From Pteria penguin (taxonomy: Eukaryota > Mollusca > Bivalvia > Pterioida > Pteriidae), in the NCBI GenBank assembly GCA_035048485.1, contig CM068581.1:4232430-4296429 (forward strand): a DNA stretch of 64,000 nucleotides, given 5' to 3'. This document shows, in pieces, positions 55,204-64,000 of this stretch (positions are counted from its first letter, which is position 1; each line of letters starts with the position of its first letter). The notes beneath the pieces were generated by a model that did no database searches, was not told where the DNA came from, and worked only from the letters and a program-made list of their open reading frames with translations. A program made the translations under genes and the position numbers.

Positions 55204-55562
55204 GGGGCGGGGATTAAAGTTGGTCAAGCATTTATTAATCTATTCAGTAAATAGTACGGGATGGATTTAACGGTCATTTCATGCCTCGAGGTCATTTTAC
55301 TTTTATTGACTTTTTGTTCTCGCTAATACCCATACAAAAGCTTACTTTATGGTCATTAGTCAAACAGAAATTTACAAAGAAATCGTCTTGACCAATCAAA
55401 ATTCATTATCGATGTCCAAAACTATTTCGATAAAAACTGAAACTTTTTAATTTCAAACCACAATTCTAACGCAGAACTTGTTGTGAAACAATCTTGACCA
55501 TTGGTAATAATTCAGACATTAGTCACGTCATACCTTGATTGTGATAACATTGGTCAAGGATA
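55204..55562 (+). promoter_or_regulatory. putative promoter of forkhead gene
   Basis: A GC box GGGGCGGGG lies at 55,204-55,212 in otherwise AT-rich DNA. Four copies of TGGTCAAG follow, at 55,221-55,228 (+), 55,387-55,394 (-), 55,493-55,500 (-) and 55,551-55,558 (+), the last only four bases before the first ATG. Three of the four also include a CCAAT box (ATTGGTCAAG, or CCAATGGTCAAG) and so could bind NF-Y. No convincing TATA box is seen and the transcription start is unknown. Confidence 0.45.
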
Positions 55563-56585
55563 ATGATAATGGATTCACTAGAGGACAAATCTTCTTGCAT
55601 GATGGCTGCCACTCATATGATGCCGTCCAGCATGGGATATAACGACATGTCCAGTCATAAAGTGGAAGACAGAATTTTAGATGAACAAAATAACTTACTG
55701 ACAATGTCGGCAGCGGACCGACCGGACAATCAGGACTCACACGAGAACACCAATTCTCCGGGATCTGATTATGATTCTAGCATGGACAATATAGATGATG
55801 AGCATCGAGAATTCTCAGGGACTTCTACACTCTCACAACAGAAGCGGCGCTTCGCTGATGTCAAACCACCCTATTCCTACATCGCCCTGATCACCATGGC
55901 GATAGAAAGTTCTACGTCAGGTATGATGACTCTAAACGAGATTTATGCTTTCATAATGAATCGATTTCCATACTTCAAAGACAATCAACAGAGATGGCAA
56001 AACTCTATCCGTCATAACTTATCACTCAATGATTGCTTTGTGAAGATTCCTCGAGCTCCCGGGCGACCGGGCAAAGGCAACTACTGGGCACTTCATCCTG
56101 GCTGTGGTGATATGTTTGGAAACGGTAGTTTCTTAAGGAGAGCGAAACGATTCAAGTTGGCAAAAGCAAAGAGAGAAGATCAAGCACACGTGCAACATGT
56201 GAATTCTTATGGACATTTCAGTCTTTATGGTCCTCCATCTGGTTATAAACCTTACCCAGCGCTCAACCCACTAGGCTTGCCGCCTTTTTCTCAAGGATTA
56301 CCCCAGCATCAGCAATACGGACTACCACCTTCAAAACCTGAATCCTGGAATAGCGGAGCACCTAGTGCTTACTCTCCTTATTATAATACAGGGGGAATGA
56401 ACATGAACAATACTATTGGAACATCGTTGGGCTCATCTTTCGGTGGGTCTTATTTATCCGGATCTCAGATGCCGTCTGTTCCGTCTACGACTCCGTCCCT
56501 TACGAATTACTCGCCTCTACCTCCACCCACTTCGTACTGCAGTTCACAGTATGCAAGTTTACAGAGACTTCAGACCGCGCAGTGA
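55563..56585 (+). CDS. FoxAB: forkhead-box transcription factor, FoxAB-like
   Basis: Single open exon of 340 codons encoding a nuclear DNA-binding transcription factor. The forkhead (winged-helix) domain covers residues 101-197, starting [17 protein letters not shown]. The recognition helix is [20 protein letters not shown] (142-161), and the wing region has [20 protein letters not shown] then [12 protein letters not shown]. The mix of FoxA/D-like features ([15 protein letters not shown]) and FoxB-like ones (ALHPxCGDMF-NGSFLRR) is what I recall for the invertebrate FoxAB class; FoxB or FoxL1 are less good matches. The N-terminus is acidic and Met/Ser-rich; the C-terminus is rich in Pro, Ser, Gly and Tyr, as in many Fox activation regions. 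ATG 55,563 is first; ATG 55,569 (MDSLEDK) has the better context (A at -3, G at +4) and may be the real start. No introns are needed, and the frame is intact. Confidence 0.88.
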   Translation: MIMDSLEDKSSCMMAATHMMPSSMGYNDMSSHKVEDRILDEQNNLLTMSAADRPDNQDSHENTNSPGSDYDSSMDNIDDEHREFSGTSTLSQQKRRFADVKPPYSYIALITMAIESSTSGMMTLNEIYAFIMNRFPYFKDNQQRWQNSIRHNLSLNDCFVKIPRAPGRPGKGNYWALHPGCGDMFGNGSFLRRAKRFKLAKAKREDQAHVQHVNSYGHFSLYGPPSGYKPYPALNPLGLPPFSQGLPQHQQYGLPPSKPESWNSGAPSAYSPYYNTGGMNMNNTIGTSLGSSFGGSYLSGSQMPSVPSTTPSLTNYSPLPPPTSYCSSQYASLQRLQTAQ

Positions 56586-57020
56586 TGCTTCGTTAAATTG
56601 TGATAGTCCTGTGTAATTTCTTGGAAGTATGAACTGTGAGTCAGAGAATCTGATTTTATGCCTTTAATCTATTTTAATATTTTAATTTGTTTTCATTTAC
56701 ATGCATTTTAACTGTCTATTCAGTAGAAAATCATTGTTTTAATGTAAATCCTGTACATATTCAAAGACCTTTTGGAAACGGAAAGACAGAAATAGTGCTA
56801 TTTAACTGCTATATTTATAGTTTAATTATTTGATTAAAAACTCAGAAATGAGATTTATGTGCATAATCTACACAAAATATTGCATATAGAATTCGTAAAT
56901 GTATAATACTATTTGTAGATATTGTGTTGTATAGTGTTTTATTATAACTTGCATTTGTAAACAATTGTGTTATGTGTTTATGTGAATCAAACTGCTGATG
57001 GACAATCAGTCATGATGTGC

Positions 57021-57026
57021 AATAAA
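57021..57026 (+). terminator. poly(A) signal of forkhead gene
   Basis: AATAAA 436 bases after the stop codon, followed by a TTTCTGTCTTGTATTT U/GU-rich stretch. It is the first canonical signal I see after the stop, so it defines a 3' UTR of about 0.45 kb (56,586 to ~57,045). Confidence 0.6.
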
Positions 57027-57137
57027 TTATCAACATTTGCTAAGTTTCTGTCTTGTATTTAAGTTAATGATGAAAATTGCTTCTGTTTTTCAAAATTTCA
57101 TTTATGATTTTTCATTTAAGTAATGTAAAATATGACC

Positions 57138-57225
57138 ATCTGATTAAAACCATATCTTTATTCCGCTTCTCTATTTGTCCCATTGCGGACAGAGAAGCGG
57201 AATAAAGGTATGATTTTAATCAGAT
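57138..57225. repeat. near-perfect hairpin, 35-bp arms
   Basis: Left arm 57,138-57,172 and right arm 57,191-57,225 are reverse complements at 33 of 35 positions; one of the two differences would be a G-U pair in plus-strand RNA. Inside the loop GTCC (57,177-57,180) pairs with GGAC (57,187-57,190). The arm includes TTTATTCCGCTTCTCT. It may be a small foldback transposon or a transcribed hairpin. Confidence 0.85.
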
Positions 57226-57371
57226 TGAAAATATGACAACATGGTGCGTGATTGTGTGGCACTGTAACAATTGCAATAGGATGCCAGTAACTGTGCTGTA
57301 CTGTATGTTGTACTTTGCACCTCTCGGTGAACGGCAATATCTTTTGTTTGGTTGATTCTTATTTTACGTCA

Positions 57372-59215
57372 TACGAAGATTGATGTACTTCTGTAGTGAC
57401 GGCATAGATAGTATACACAGAAATGTAGACCTAAGGTGACGGCATAGATAGTGTACACAGACATCTAGACATATGGTGACGGCATAGATAGTATACACAG
57501 ACATCTAGACCTACGGTGACGACATAGATAGTATACACAGACATCTAGACCTACGGTGACGGCATAGATAGTATACACATACATCTAGACCTATGGTGAC
57601 GACATAGATAGTATACACAGACATCTAGACCTATGGTGACGACATAAATAGTATACACAGACATCTAGACCTATGGTGACGGCATAGATAGTATACACAA
57701 ACATCTAGACCTATGGTGACGACATAGATAGTATACACAGACATCTAGACCTATGGTGACGACATAAATAGTATACACAGACATCTAGACCTATGGTGAC
57801 GGCATAGATAGTATACACATACATCTAGATATATGGTAACGACATAGATAGTATACACAGACATCTAGACCCATGGTGACGGCATAAATAGTATACACAG
57901 ACATCTAGACCTATGGTGACGGCATAGATAATATACACAGACATTTAGACCTATGGTGACGGCATAGATAGTATACACAGACATCTAGACCTATGGTGAC
58001 GACATAAATAGTATACACAGACATCTAGACCTATGGTGACGGCATAGATAGTATACACAGACATATAGATATATGGTAACGACATAGATAGTATACACAG
58101 TCATGTATACCTATGGTGACGGCATAGATAGTATACACAGACATCTAGACCTATGGTGACGGCATAGATAGTATACACAGACATCTAGACCTATAGTGAC
58201 GGCATAGGTAGTATACACAGACATCTAGACCTATGGTGACGGCATAGATAGTATACACAGACATCTAGACCTATGGTGACGACATAGATAGTATACACAG
58301 ACATCTAGACCTATAGTGACGACATAGATAGTATACCCAGACATCTAGACCTATGGTGACGGCATAGATAGTATACACAGACATCTAGACCTATAGTGAC
58401 GGCATAGGTAGTATACACAGACATCTAGACCTATGGTGACGGTATAGATAGTATACACAGACATCTAGATATATGGTAACGACATAGATAGTATACACAG
58501 TCATGTAGACCTATGGTGACGGCATAGATAGTATACACAGACATCTAGACCTATGGTGACGGCATAGATAGTATACACAGACATCTAGACCTATAGTGAC
58601 GGCATAGGTAGTATACACAGACATCTAGACCTATGGTGACGGCATAGATAGTATACACAGACATCTAGACCTATGGTGATGGCATAGATAGTATACACAG
58701 ACATCTAGACCTATGGTGACGGCATAGATAGTATACACAGACATCTAGACCTATGGTGACGACTTAGATAGTATACACAGACATCTAGACCTATGGTGAC
58801 GGCATAGATAGTATACACAGACATCTAGACCTATGGTGACGGCATAGATAGTATACACAGACATCTAGACCTATGGTGACGGCATAGATAGTATACACAG
58901 ACATCTAGACCTATAGTGACGGCATAGATAGTATACACAGACATCTAGACCTATGGTGACGACATAGATAGTATACACAGACATCTAGACCTATGGTGAC
59001 GGCATAGATAGTATACACAGACATCTAGACCTATGGTGACGGCATAGATAGTATACACAGGCATCTAGACCTATGGTGACGGTATAGATAGTATATACAG
59101 CATAGATAGTATACACAGACATCTAGATTTATGGTGACGGCATAGATAGTGTACACAGACATCTAGACCTATGGTGACGGCATAGATAGTATACACAGTC
59201 ATCTAGAACTATGTA
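57372..59215. repeat. 40-bp minisatellite (~46 units)
   Basis: Highly regular 40-bp unit: GTGACGGCATAGATAGTATA then CACAGACATCTAGACCTATG. Common variants are GACGACATA, ATATATGGTAAC and TATAGTGAC. Variant units recur in the same order about 400 bp apart, for example the GATATATGGTAAC-GTCATGTA pair near 58,070 and 58,470. One unit is truncated near 59,095. It begins about 345 bases after the poly(A) signal of the forkhead gene. Confidence 0.95.
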
Positions 59216-60103
59216 ATGGACCCAACCGAAAGAGCGAGGGATGACGGCAATTCAGTGTTTACTGTGTTATTCGTAAAGATGAGCTGAATGTTCTATACAA
59301 AACGTGTTGATTTTTTTCAGGCTCGCTTCGTTCGCCAGATTGCTCCCTTTACTGTAATATGTAGTAGTTTAACTGTAAAAAACTCATGTTTCAGCGGAAT
59401 TTATAACACTGGACAAATCGTGCTATTCAATACATTCAACAAAAATTTAATAGAATTGTTGCTTTTTCATAAATATATTTGCATGTCCATTTTGAGGGGC
59501 AGACAGGGGACAAGAGTTCTAACATCTGCTGTCTGAGAGATTTTCTCTTAGGATTCTTGATCGGAATAGTGTCATTCGCGTCCCTTTGCTGCCAATTTCC
59601 AATCCCCTTTCCCAGCTTCCCCTCGTGTTGTCAGCCCCTCATTTATATGCCAGACACACCGATATTTAAACGTTAAAACGAGTGGCTAAAAGGGTACTTA
59701 ATTAAATTTGTTCCAGTGTTAGGCGCTTCTACCAGGACGAGGATGGGGCACCCGAGTATAATCCCGCTGCCCCAGATTACTAAATTATTTCGTAATTTTC
59801 GTGAATTTGATTTACAAAGTAAAGTTCAAAAATCAGTGAAACATAAACATTTCTCGATAAATAATTCTTGTATTAGGAATCAGCACTCAAGAAAAACTTT
59901 CCGATCGAGCCTGCAGTTCAATTATAGCAGCCAAAACTGTGAAACGTTTAGAATTAGAATAAAGAATAAGTTCTTTTAATTTCTACTTTATTGTAAATGT
60001 CGCCGAGTTTATATACGCTGATATGTTTGTAAGAGTGATAATAGAAATCTGTCAAAAAAAAAATTAACCACGTTAGGAGTAGAGATACCATATATTGAGA
60101 ATC
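59216..60103. other. intergenic, no gene recognised
   Basis: Open frames at 59,288-59,536, 59,479-59,676 and 59,716-59,979 show no domain I recognise. The last (87 codons, starting MLGASTRTRMGHPSIIPLPQ) is rather basic and could be a repeat fragment. Confidence 0.5.
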
Positions 60104-60145
60104 TTGAACAACAACAACAGCAACAACAACAACAACAACAACAAC

Positions 60146-60180
<35 letters not shown>

Positions 60181-60329
60181 CAACAACGATAACAACAACA
60201 ACAACAATAATAATAATAATAATAACAATAACAATAATAATAACAACAACAACAACAATAATAATAATAACAACAACAACAATAACAACAACAACAACAA
60301 CAACAATAATAATAATAATAATAATAACA
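60104..60329. repeat. AAC/AAT compound microsatellite
   Basis: About 75 trinucleotides of CAA/AAT/AAC. In one frame it encodes a polyasparagine run and on the other strand polyleucine; neither is a gene. Confidence 0.96.
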
Positions 60330-60393
60330 TATTGAAGACGAGTTCCAATTTATTCTGAAATGCCCCCACTATGTTGATTTAAAGTTGTATACC
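60328..60393 (+). pseudogene. LINE ORF2 fragment, left part
   Basis: Starting at CAT 60,328 the frame reads HIEDEFQFILKCPHYVDLKL, directly comparable to NDIEFHFILKCPFYYNIRV in the LINE fragment at 44,896. The zinc-binding histidine is replaced by Gln (FQF instead of FHF). The frame begins at the edge of the microsatellite and loses similarity after KLYT. Confidence 0.6.
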
Positions 60394-60975
60394 GTACAAT
60401 TCGGTATAATTTCAAAAATTAGGGCATGTAAAACAAAAAACTGTATTTTTCTCGTATGGCTGAAGTTATTAACTTTGCGTTAATCACATTTTTTTGTTGT
60501 TTCAAACCCTCGAAAATATCAAAATAAAAAGAGAATACTTCGTAAACAAAGTGGGTATTCCATAAATACAACCATAGCCGACTTCGTGCATGCGCAGTTT
60601 AATCAAAACAGATACGATGAAGGGAGACCCCAAAAGAAAACGATTTTAGTAAAAACTAACTTTAGCAGACTTGAATGCAGATTTTTGAAGTTACTCGTCA
60701 AGTTTATTTACCTCGCCCTCCATCAGTGTCCATGATGCGACGGCTTCTGAATTAGATCACGTGATAAGTTGGTTGTGAACATTTTGTTTACAAACATCGC
60801 GTTTTAGACAGCCATATCTCACTTAATACGACGAATGTGATCACAACATCTGCAAGGGTCCTTTTTTAATATGTTTTTGGCTTATATATATAATTAAAAC
60901 AATTTGGAATAAATCAAACATAATATGCACTGTACTAGCGAACATAGGGTATTCAGCTTTAAGACAATAGTTTTT
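60394..60975. other. ~580-bp segment separating two LINE parts
   Basis: Non-coding AT-rich DNA between two halves of one LINE C-terminus. It contains a 7-bp inverted repeat (TATACCG/CGGTATA near 60,389-60,409), CATGCGCAGT and CACGTGATAAG stretches, and two GGGTATTC-containing direct motifs (about 60,551 and 60,948). It is probably an inserted mobile element; the target duplication is not evident. Confidence 0.4.
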
Positions 60976-61240
60976 AAAAAAATGCTATTACGTTAGACCT
61001 TCCGTCTTTGAATTAATTCAACTTTTATGTACAGAAAATGTAAAAGAACTATGTGATTTAGGAAAATATATAAAACACGCATTTATATATAAAAAAACCC
61101 ATTGTATAAGCCTAATCTTCATTATAATCAATTATCATCTCACTCTCTGACTATGTCTGATATATATTATAATATATTGCTATTGTTATATATGTAGTAT
61201 ATCTATGCGGAGAAATGAATAGAGTTAATAAACAATACAA
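60976..61240 (+). pseudogene. LINE ORF2 fragment, right part, and 3' tail
   Basis: From about 60,983 the frame reads CYYVRPSVFELIQLLCTENV followed by KELCDLGKYIKHAFI, closely matching PCVIKLVQLLCVNNVRELTK and KLAKYISIAF in the first LINE fragment. The frame fades after about 61,085, and a 3' tail ends with TTAATAAACAATACAAAAC before an AAC microsatellite. Confidence 0.65.
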
Positions 61241-61242
61241 AA

Positions 61243-61273
61243 CAACAACAACAACAACAACAACGACGACGAC

Positions 61274-61309
<36 letters not shown>

Positions 61310-61460
61310 TAATAATAATAAATAATAATAATAATAATAATAATAATAATTAATAATGATAATAAAAATAATAATAATAATTAATAATGATAATGAAAAT
61401 AATAATAATTAATGATAATAATAAGAAGAATAATAATAATAGATCTACTAATAATAATAA
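61243..61460. repeat. AAC/ACG/AAT microsatellite (LINE tail)
   Basis: AAC, ACG and then long AAT repeats with AAATA and GAT interruptions, directly after the LINE 3' end. Confidence 0.93.
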
Positions 61461-61614
61461 GGGGATTAACAGAACCCCTGGAGTAAGTGGGCAATCCTGC
61501 ATTCTAAACATTTCCTGACACTTAAATACTTTATACTTTCGACTTCATTTTGAGTACTGCTGAAGAGATTTTGATCGTATTTGGATTAAGTATTTGAAGT
61601 TCCCTACAAATGTT

Positions 61615-61800
61615 GTTATACTATGGCCAGATCCATCAGGTATTGGATCCCATACAGGACGACATTCCCCAGATAGTACTCTTCAATGATGAACATCGTT
61701 TCAGATCGGCTGCACAGGTAAACCGAAAGCACCACAGACCTAGATGCGTCCAGAAAAGTGTTGTTGTTTTGGTTCCAATCAGAAATCGATTTTTTACGCT
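61615..61800 (+). repeat. diverged duplicated block, copy 1
   Basis: Aligns with 62,074-62,250: GGCCAGATCCATC / GGCCACATCCATC, TTGGATCC / GTGGATCC, CAGATCGG / CAGACCGG, and TTTTGGTTCCAATCAGAAA / CTTTTGGTTCTATTCTGAAA. It has an open frame (65 codons, MLLYYGQIHQVLDPIQDD onwards). No family is recognised. Confidence 0.5.
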
Positions 61801-62073
61801 GTTTTAACATTGTGTATATATGTCTCTGTTATAATGCATTGGATTTATGTGTTTTAGAATATCATTTAACGGAAGTAAATGCTATTCTATAGAAATTAAA
61901 TGCAAATGTAATATCAAGAAGGATTTTTATTCAAGTTTCGAAGATATAAAAGAGAAAGGGTTGCACTATTAGCATGTTATAAACAGCTCTGATCGACTTC
62001 TTTATATCTATTGAAAGAACTTGAAATCTGGTAGAGATAATAAAAATTCAATGTCCCCTGCAAGTGTATTTCT

Positions 62074-62250
62074 ATTTCGGCCACATCCATCTTGGGGTGG
62101 ATCCAGGTGGAGCGACATATACACGAGAGGATAACTCTTTGAGGCGTACTTCTTCTTCAGACCGGGTGTGTAAACTGACAACGCAAATACGTCGCAGTGA
62201 TGCCTCCTCAGAAATATTGCTTTTGGTTCTATTCTGAAAATAACGTTTGA
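62074..62250 (+). repeat. diverged duplicated block, copy 2
   Basis: Partner of the block at 61,615. The plus-strand frame in the corresponding register is open from YFGHIHLGVDPGGATYTRED to a stop shortly after SSEILLLVLF (about 62,235). Confidence 0.5.
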
Positions 62251-62829
62251 TGCTTTTTGACATTCTTTTGGACTTGGTTATTTTGCATATGTTCAGGTCA
62301 TTTCTTTGATTTTCTAACTGTAGATTGTATGTAATGTACGTGTATCATCACGTTAAATTCACATTCTGATTCAACTTTATCTTAATGTCAATTTAAGCAT
62401 GCTAAAGAAAGCATCAATAGATATCAATTAGATATAACAGTCTTATAATTAAGTTTGAAAATAATAAATGTTTCAATTATAACATGTTTACTCATTTACA
62501 GTGGCATTGTAATGGATAGGTGTACACAACTACAAAAATGAATTTAAGCGGGGTTTTTTTTGGTCGGGGGGGGGGGGGGATTGTTCATTTTTGAGATATT
62601 GAAAACAGAAAGAGGGAAGAGAAAACAGGGTGTGCGCAGTCGTGATCGAGACTGATGCATACATTTGATAACAATATGAAACCTGGTCTGCTCTCAGAGG
62701 AATCAGGATTTCCAATAATTCGTTGATTAAACTTTACTTCAAGATGCAGATAAATATAATTCTACAACCACTAGGATGCTGGTAGAGAAAGACACATGGA
62801 CCCAGGCCGCTTGAACTCTCGTGAATGAG

Positions 62830-62832
<3 letters not shown>
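62251..62832. other. intergenic, nothing recognised
   Basis: Includes a GGGGTTTTTTTTGG and poly-G patch near 62,552-62,580. No gene seen. Confidence 0.55.
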
Positions 62833-62861
<29 letters not shown>

Positions 62862-62907
62862 AATAATAATAATAATAATAATAACTATTATTATTATTAT
62901 TATTACA
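62833..62907. repeat. AAT then ATT microsatellite
   Basis: AAT repeats followed by ATT repeats, forming a potential foldback of simple sequence. Confidence 0.93.
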
Positions 62908-63149
62908 GTTGAGGGAATCAACATCATTACATGGCTAAAAGCTGGACACATGATTATGTCGGATGTCGGGGCGAAGAACGTAATTCTTTTCTGATCCATA
63001 GACTTGTTAGACTGCTGTGATGGAGCAGAATGTTTAAAAAAGGATAAAACAACAATACAAAAAAGTGGATATATCAATCTTTATATTATTAAATACGAAT
63101 AAATGATTAATCTACAACTTCTTCATGTGTTATGTAATCTGATATAATT

Positions 63150-63530
63150 TTGATGATTCGGTATACTCTACGATATAGAATACTACGATATAGAATACTC
63201 TACGATATGGAATACTCTACGATATGGAATACCCTACGATATGGAATACTCTACAATATAGAATACTCTACGATATGGAATACTCTACGATATAGAATTA
63301 TCTACGATATGGAATACTCTACGATATAGAATACTCTACGATATAGAATACCCTGCGATATAGAATACTCTACGATATATTCTACGATATGGAATAATCT
63401 ACGATATGGAATACTCTACGATATAGAATACTCTACGATATGGAATACTCTACGATATAGAATTATCTACGATATGGAATACTCTACGATATAGAATACT
63501 CTACGATATAGAATACCCTACGATCTGCAC
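63150..63530. repeat. 17-bp minisatellite
   Basis: About 22 units of TACTCTACGATATAGAA or its GATATGGAA variant. Longer blocks of mixed unit types are repeated, for example around 63,270-63,340 and 63,430-63,510. Confidence 0.93.
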
Positions 63531-64000
63531 AGTATTCTGAAATGCTACAATATAATTCAATATTGACCATATATCTGTTCATTTGATTTGAGAATGGGCA
63601 CAATATTGATGTCCAGAGAGTGAATATTGTTCTTTCTGGTTCACTTTGGTACTGATTTCAGTTCAGCAGATAATCGTTAGAGAATGAAGACTTACGATAC
63701 AATCCCAGTGTTATACTTATCTTTTGTAATGCTCGTTTTGTTTTTCTTTTCCCTAGAGCAATTTTAATTTCTTTTATGAAGGCATTAAGTGCGACATAGC
63801 TCATAATACCTGCTGTAAAACATTCATTGTGAACTGATGGCGGTAAAACATGCGCTGAATAAATAAACTTCAGCTTGGCTAATGCTTACAGTCAATATTG
63901 GCACATAGAATGGCGGAATTCAACGAGCGGCTTTGATGGCAGGGGACGACTTTTAGTGTCATAATCGAAGAAAAAATACTTCAGCAGTTTAATGGAATAT
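63531..64000. other. intergenic to window end, nothing recognised
   Basis: No gene or repeat recognised in the last 470 bases. Confidence 0.55.

Noticed and set aside
60073..60369. Polyleucine or polyasparagine protein
   Set aside because: Trinucleotide microsatellite read in two directions.

Overview
The window is eukaryotic, from a metazoan and most probably a marine mollusc (bivalve-like). Evidence: an intronless forkhead-box gene of the invertebrate FoxAB type; remains of BEL/Pao, tyrosine-recombinase (DIRS-order) and LINE retrotransposons; tRNA-derived SINEs; a diffuse 'aggtcaaag...gaaatatgaaagcc' repeat that I associate with bivalve genomes; and abundant TACATGTA-type simple sequence. 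The species cannot be fixed from the sequence alone.

Layout. 1-6,275: successive minisatellites with 29-, 46- and 24-bp units. 6,276-8,522: a SINE and one copy of a ~400-bp dispersed repeat. 8,523-13,893: a ~27-bp minisatellite with higher-order structure that abuts, and replaces the 3' end of, a decayed minus-strand BEL/Pao element (13,894-18,480). 18,750-19,901: a second SINE, a two-frame ORF1-like fragment and an inverted second copy of the 400-bp repeat. 19,902-24,330: no recognised gene. 24,333-26,455: three back-to-back arrays (46, 48, 63 bp). 26,800-28,750: dispersed repeats. 28,840-36,925: two large arrays (40/46 bp and 48 bp). 37,019-41,890: a nearly complete tyrosine-recombinase retrotransposon with split direct repeats (PAT/Ngaro-like architecture). 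41,980-54,000: simple repeats, a third SINE, hairpin elements, a LINE 3' end and several short arrays. 55,204-57,026: the one confident host gene, a forkhead transcription factor, with a plausible promoter and poly(A) signal. 57,138-57,225: a near-perfect hairpin, then a 40-bp array to 59,215. 60,100-61,460: a LINE 3' end split by ~580 bp. 61,610-62,250: a diverged duplicated block. 63,150-63,530: a 17-bp array.

Tandem arrays occupy roughly 40% of the window and belong to about sixteen unrelated unit families. Long open frames inside them (up to ~1,400 codons) are products of unit periodicity and are not annotated as genes. The host gene and the mobile elements do not form a pathway; the window is a transposon- and satellite-rich stretch around one developmental regulator. 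No bacterial features (operons, CRISPR, riboswitches) were seen.
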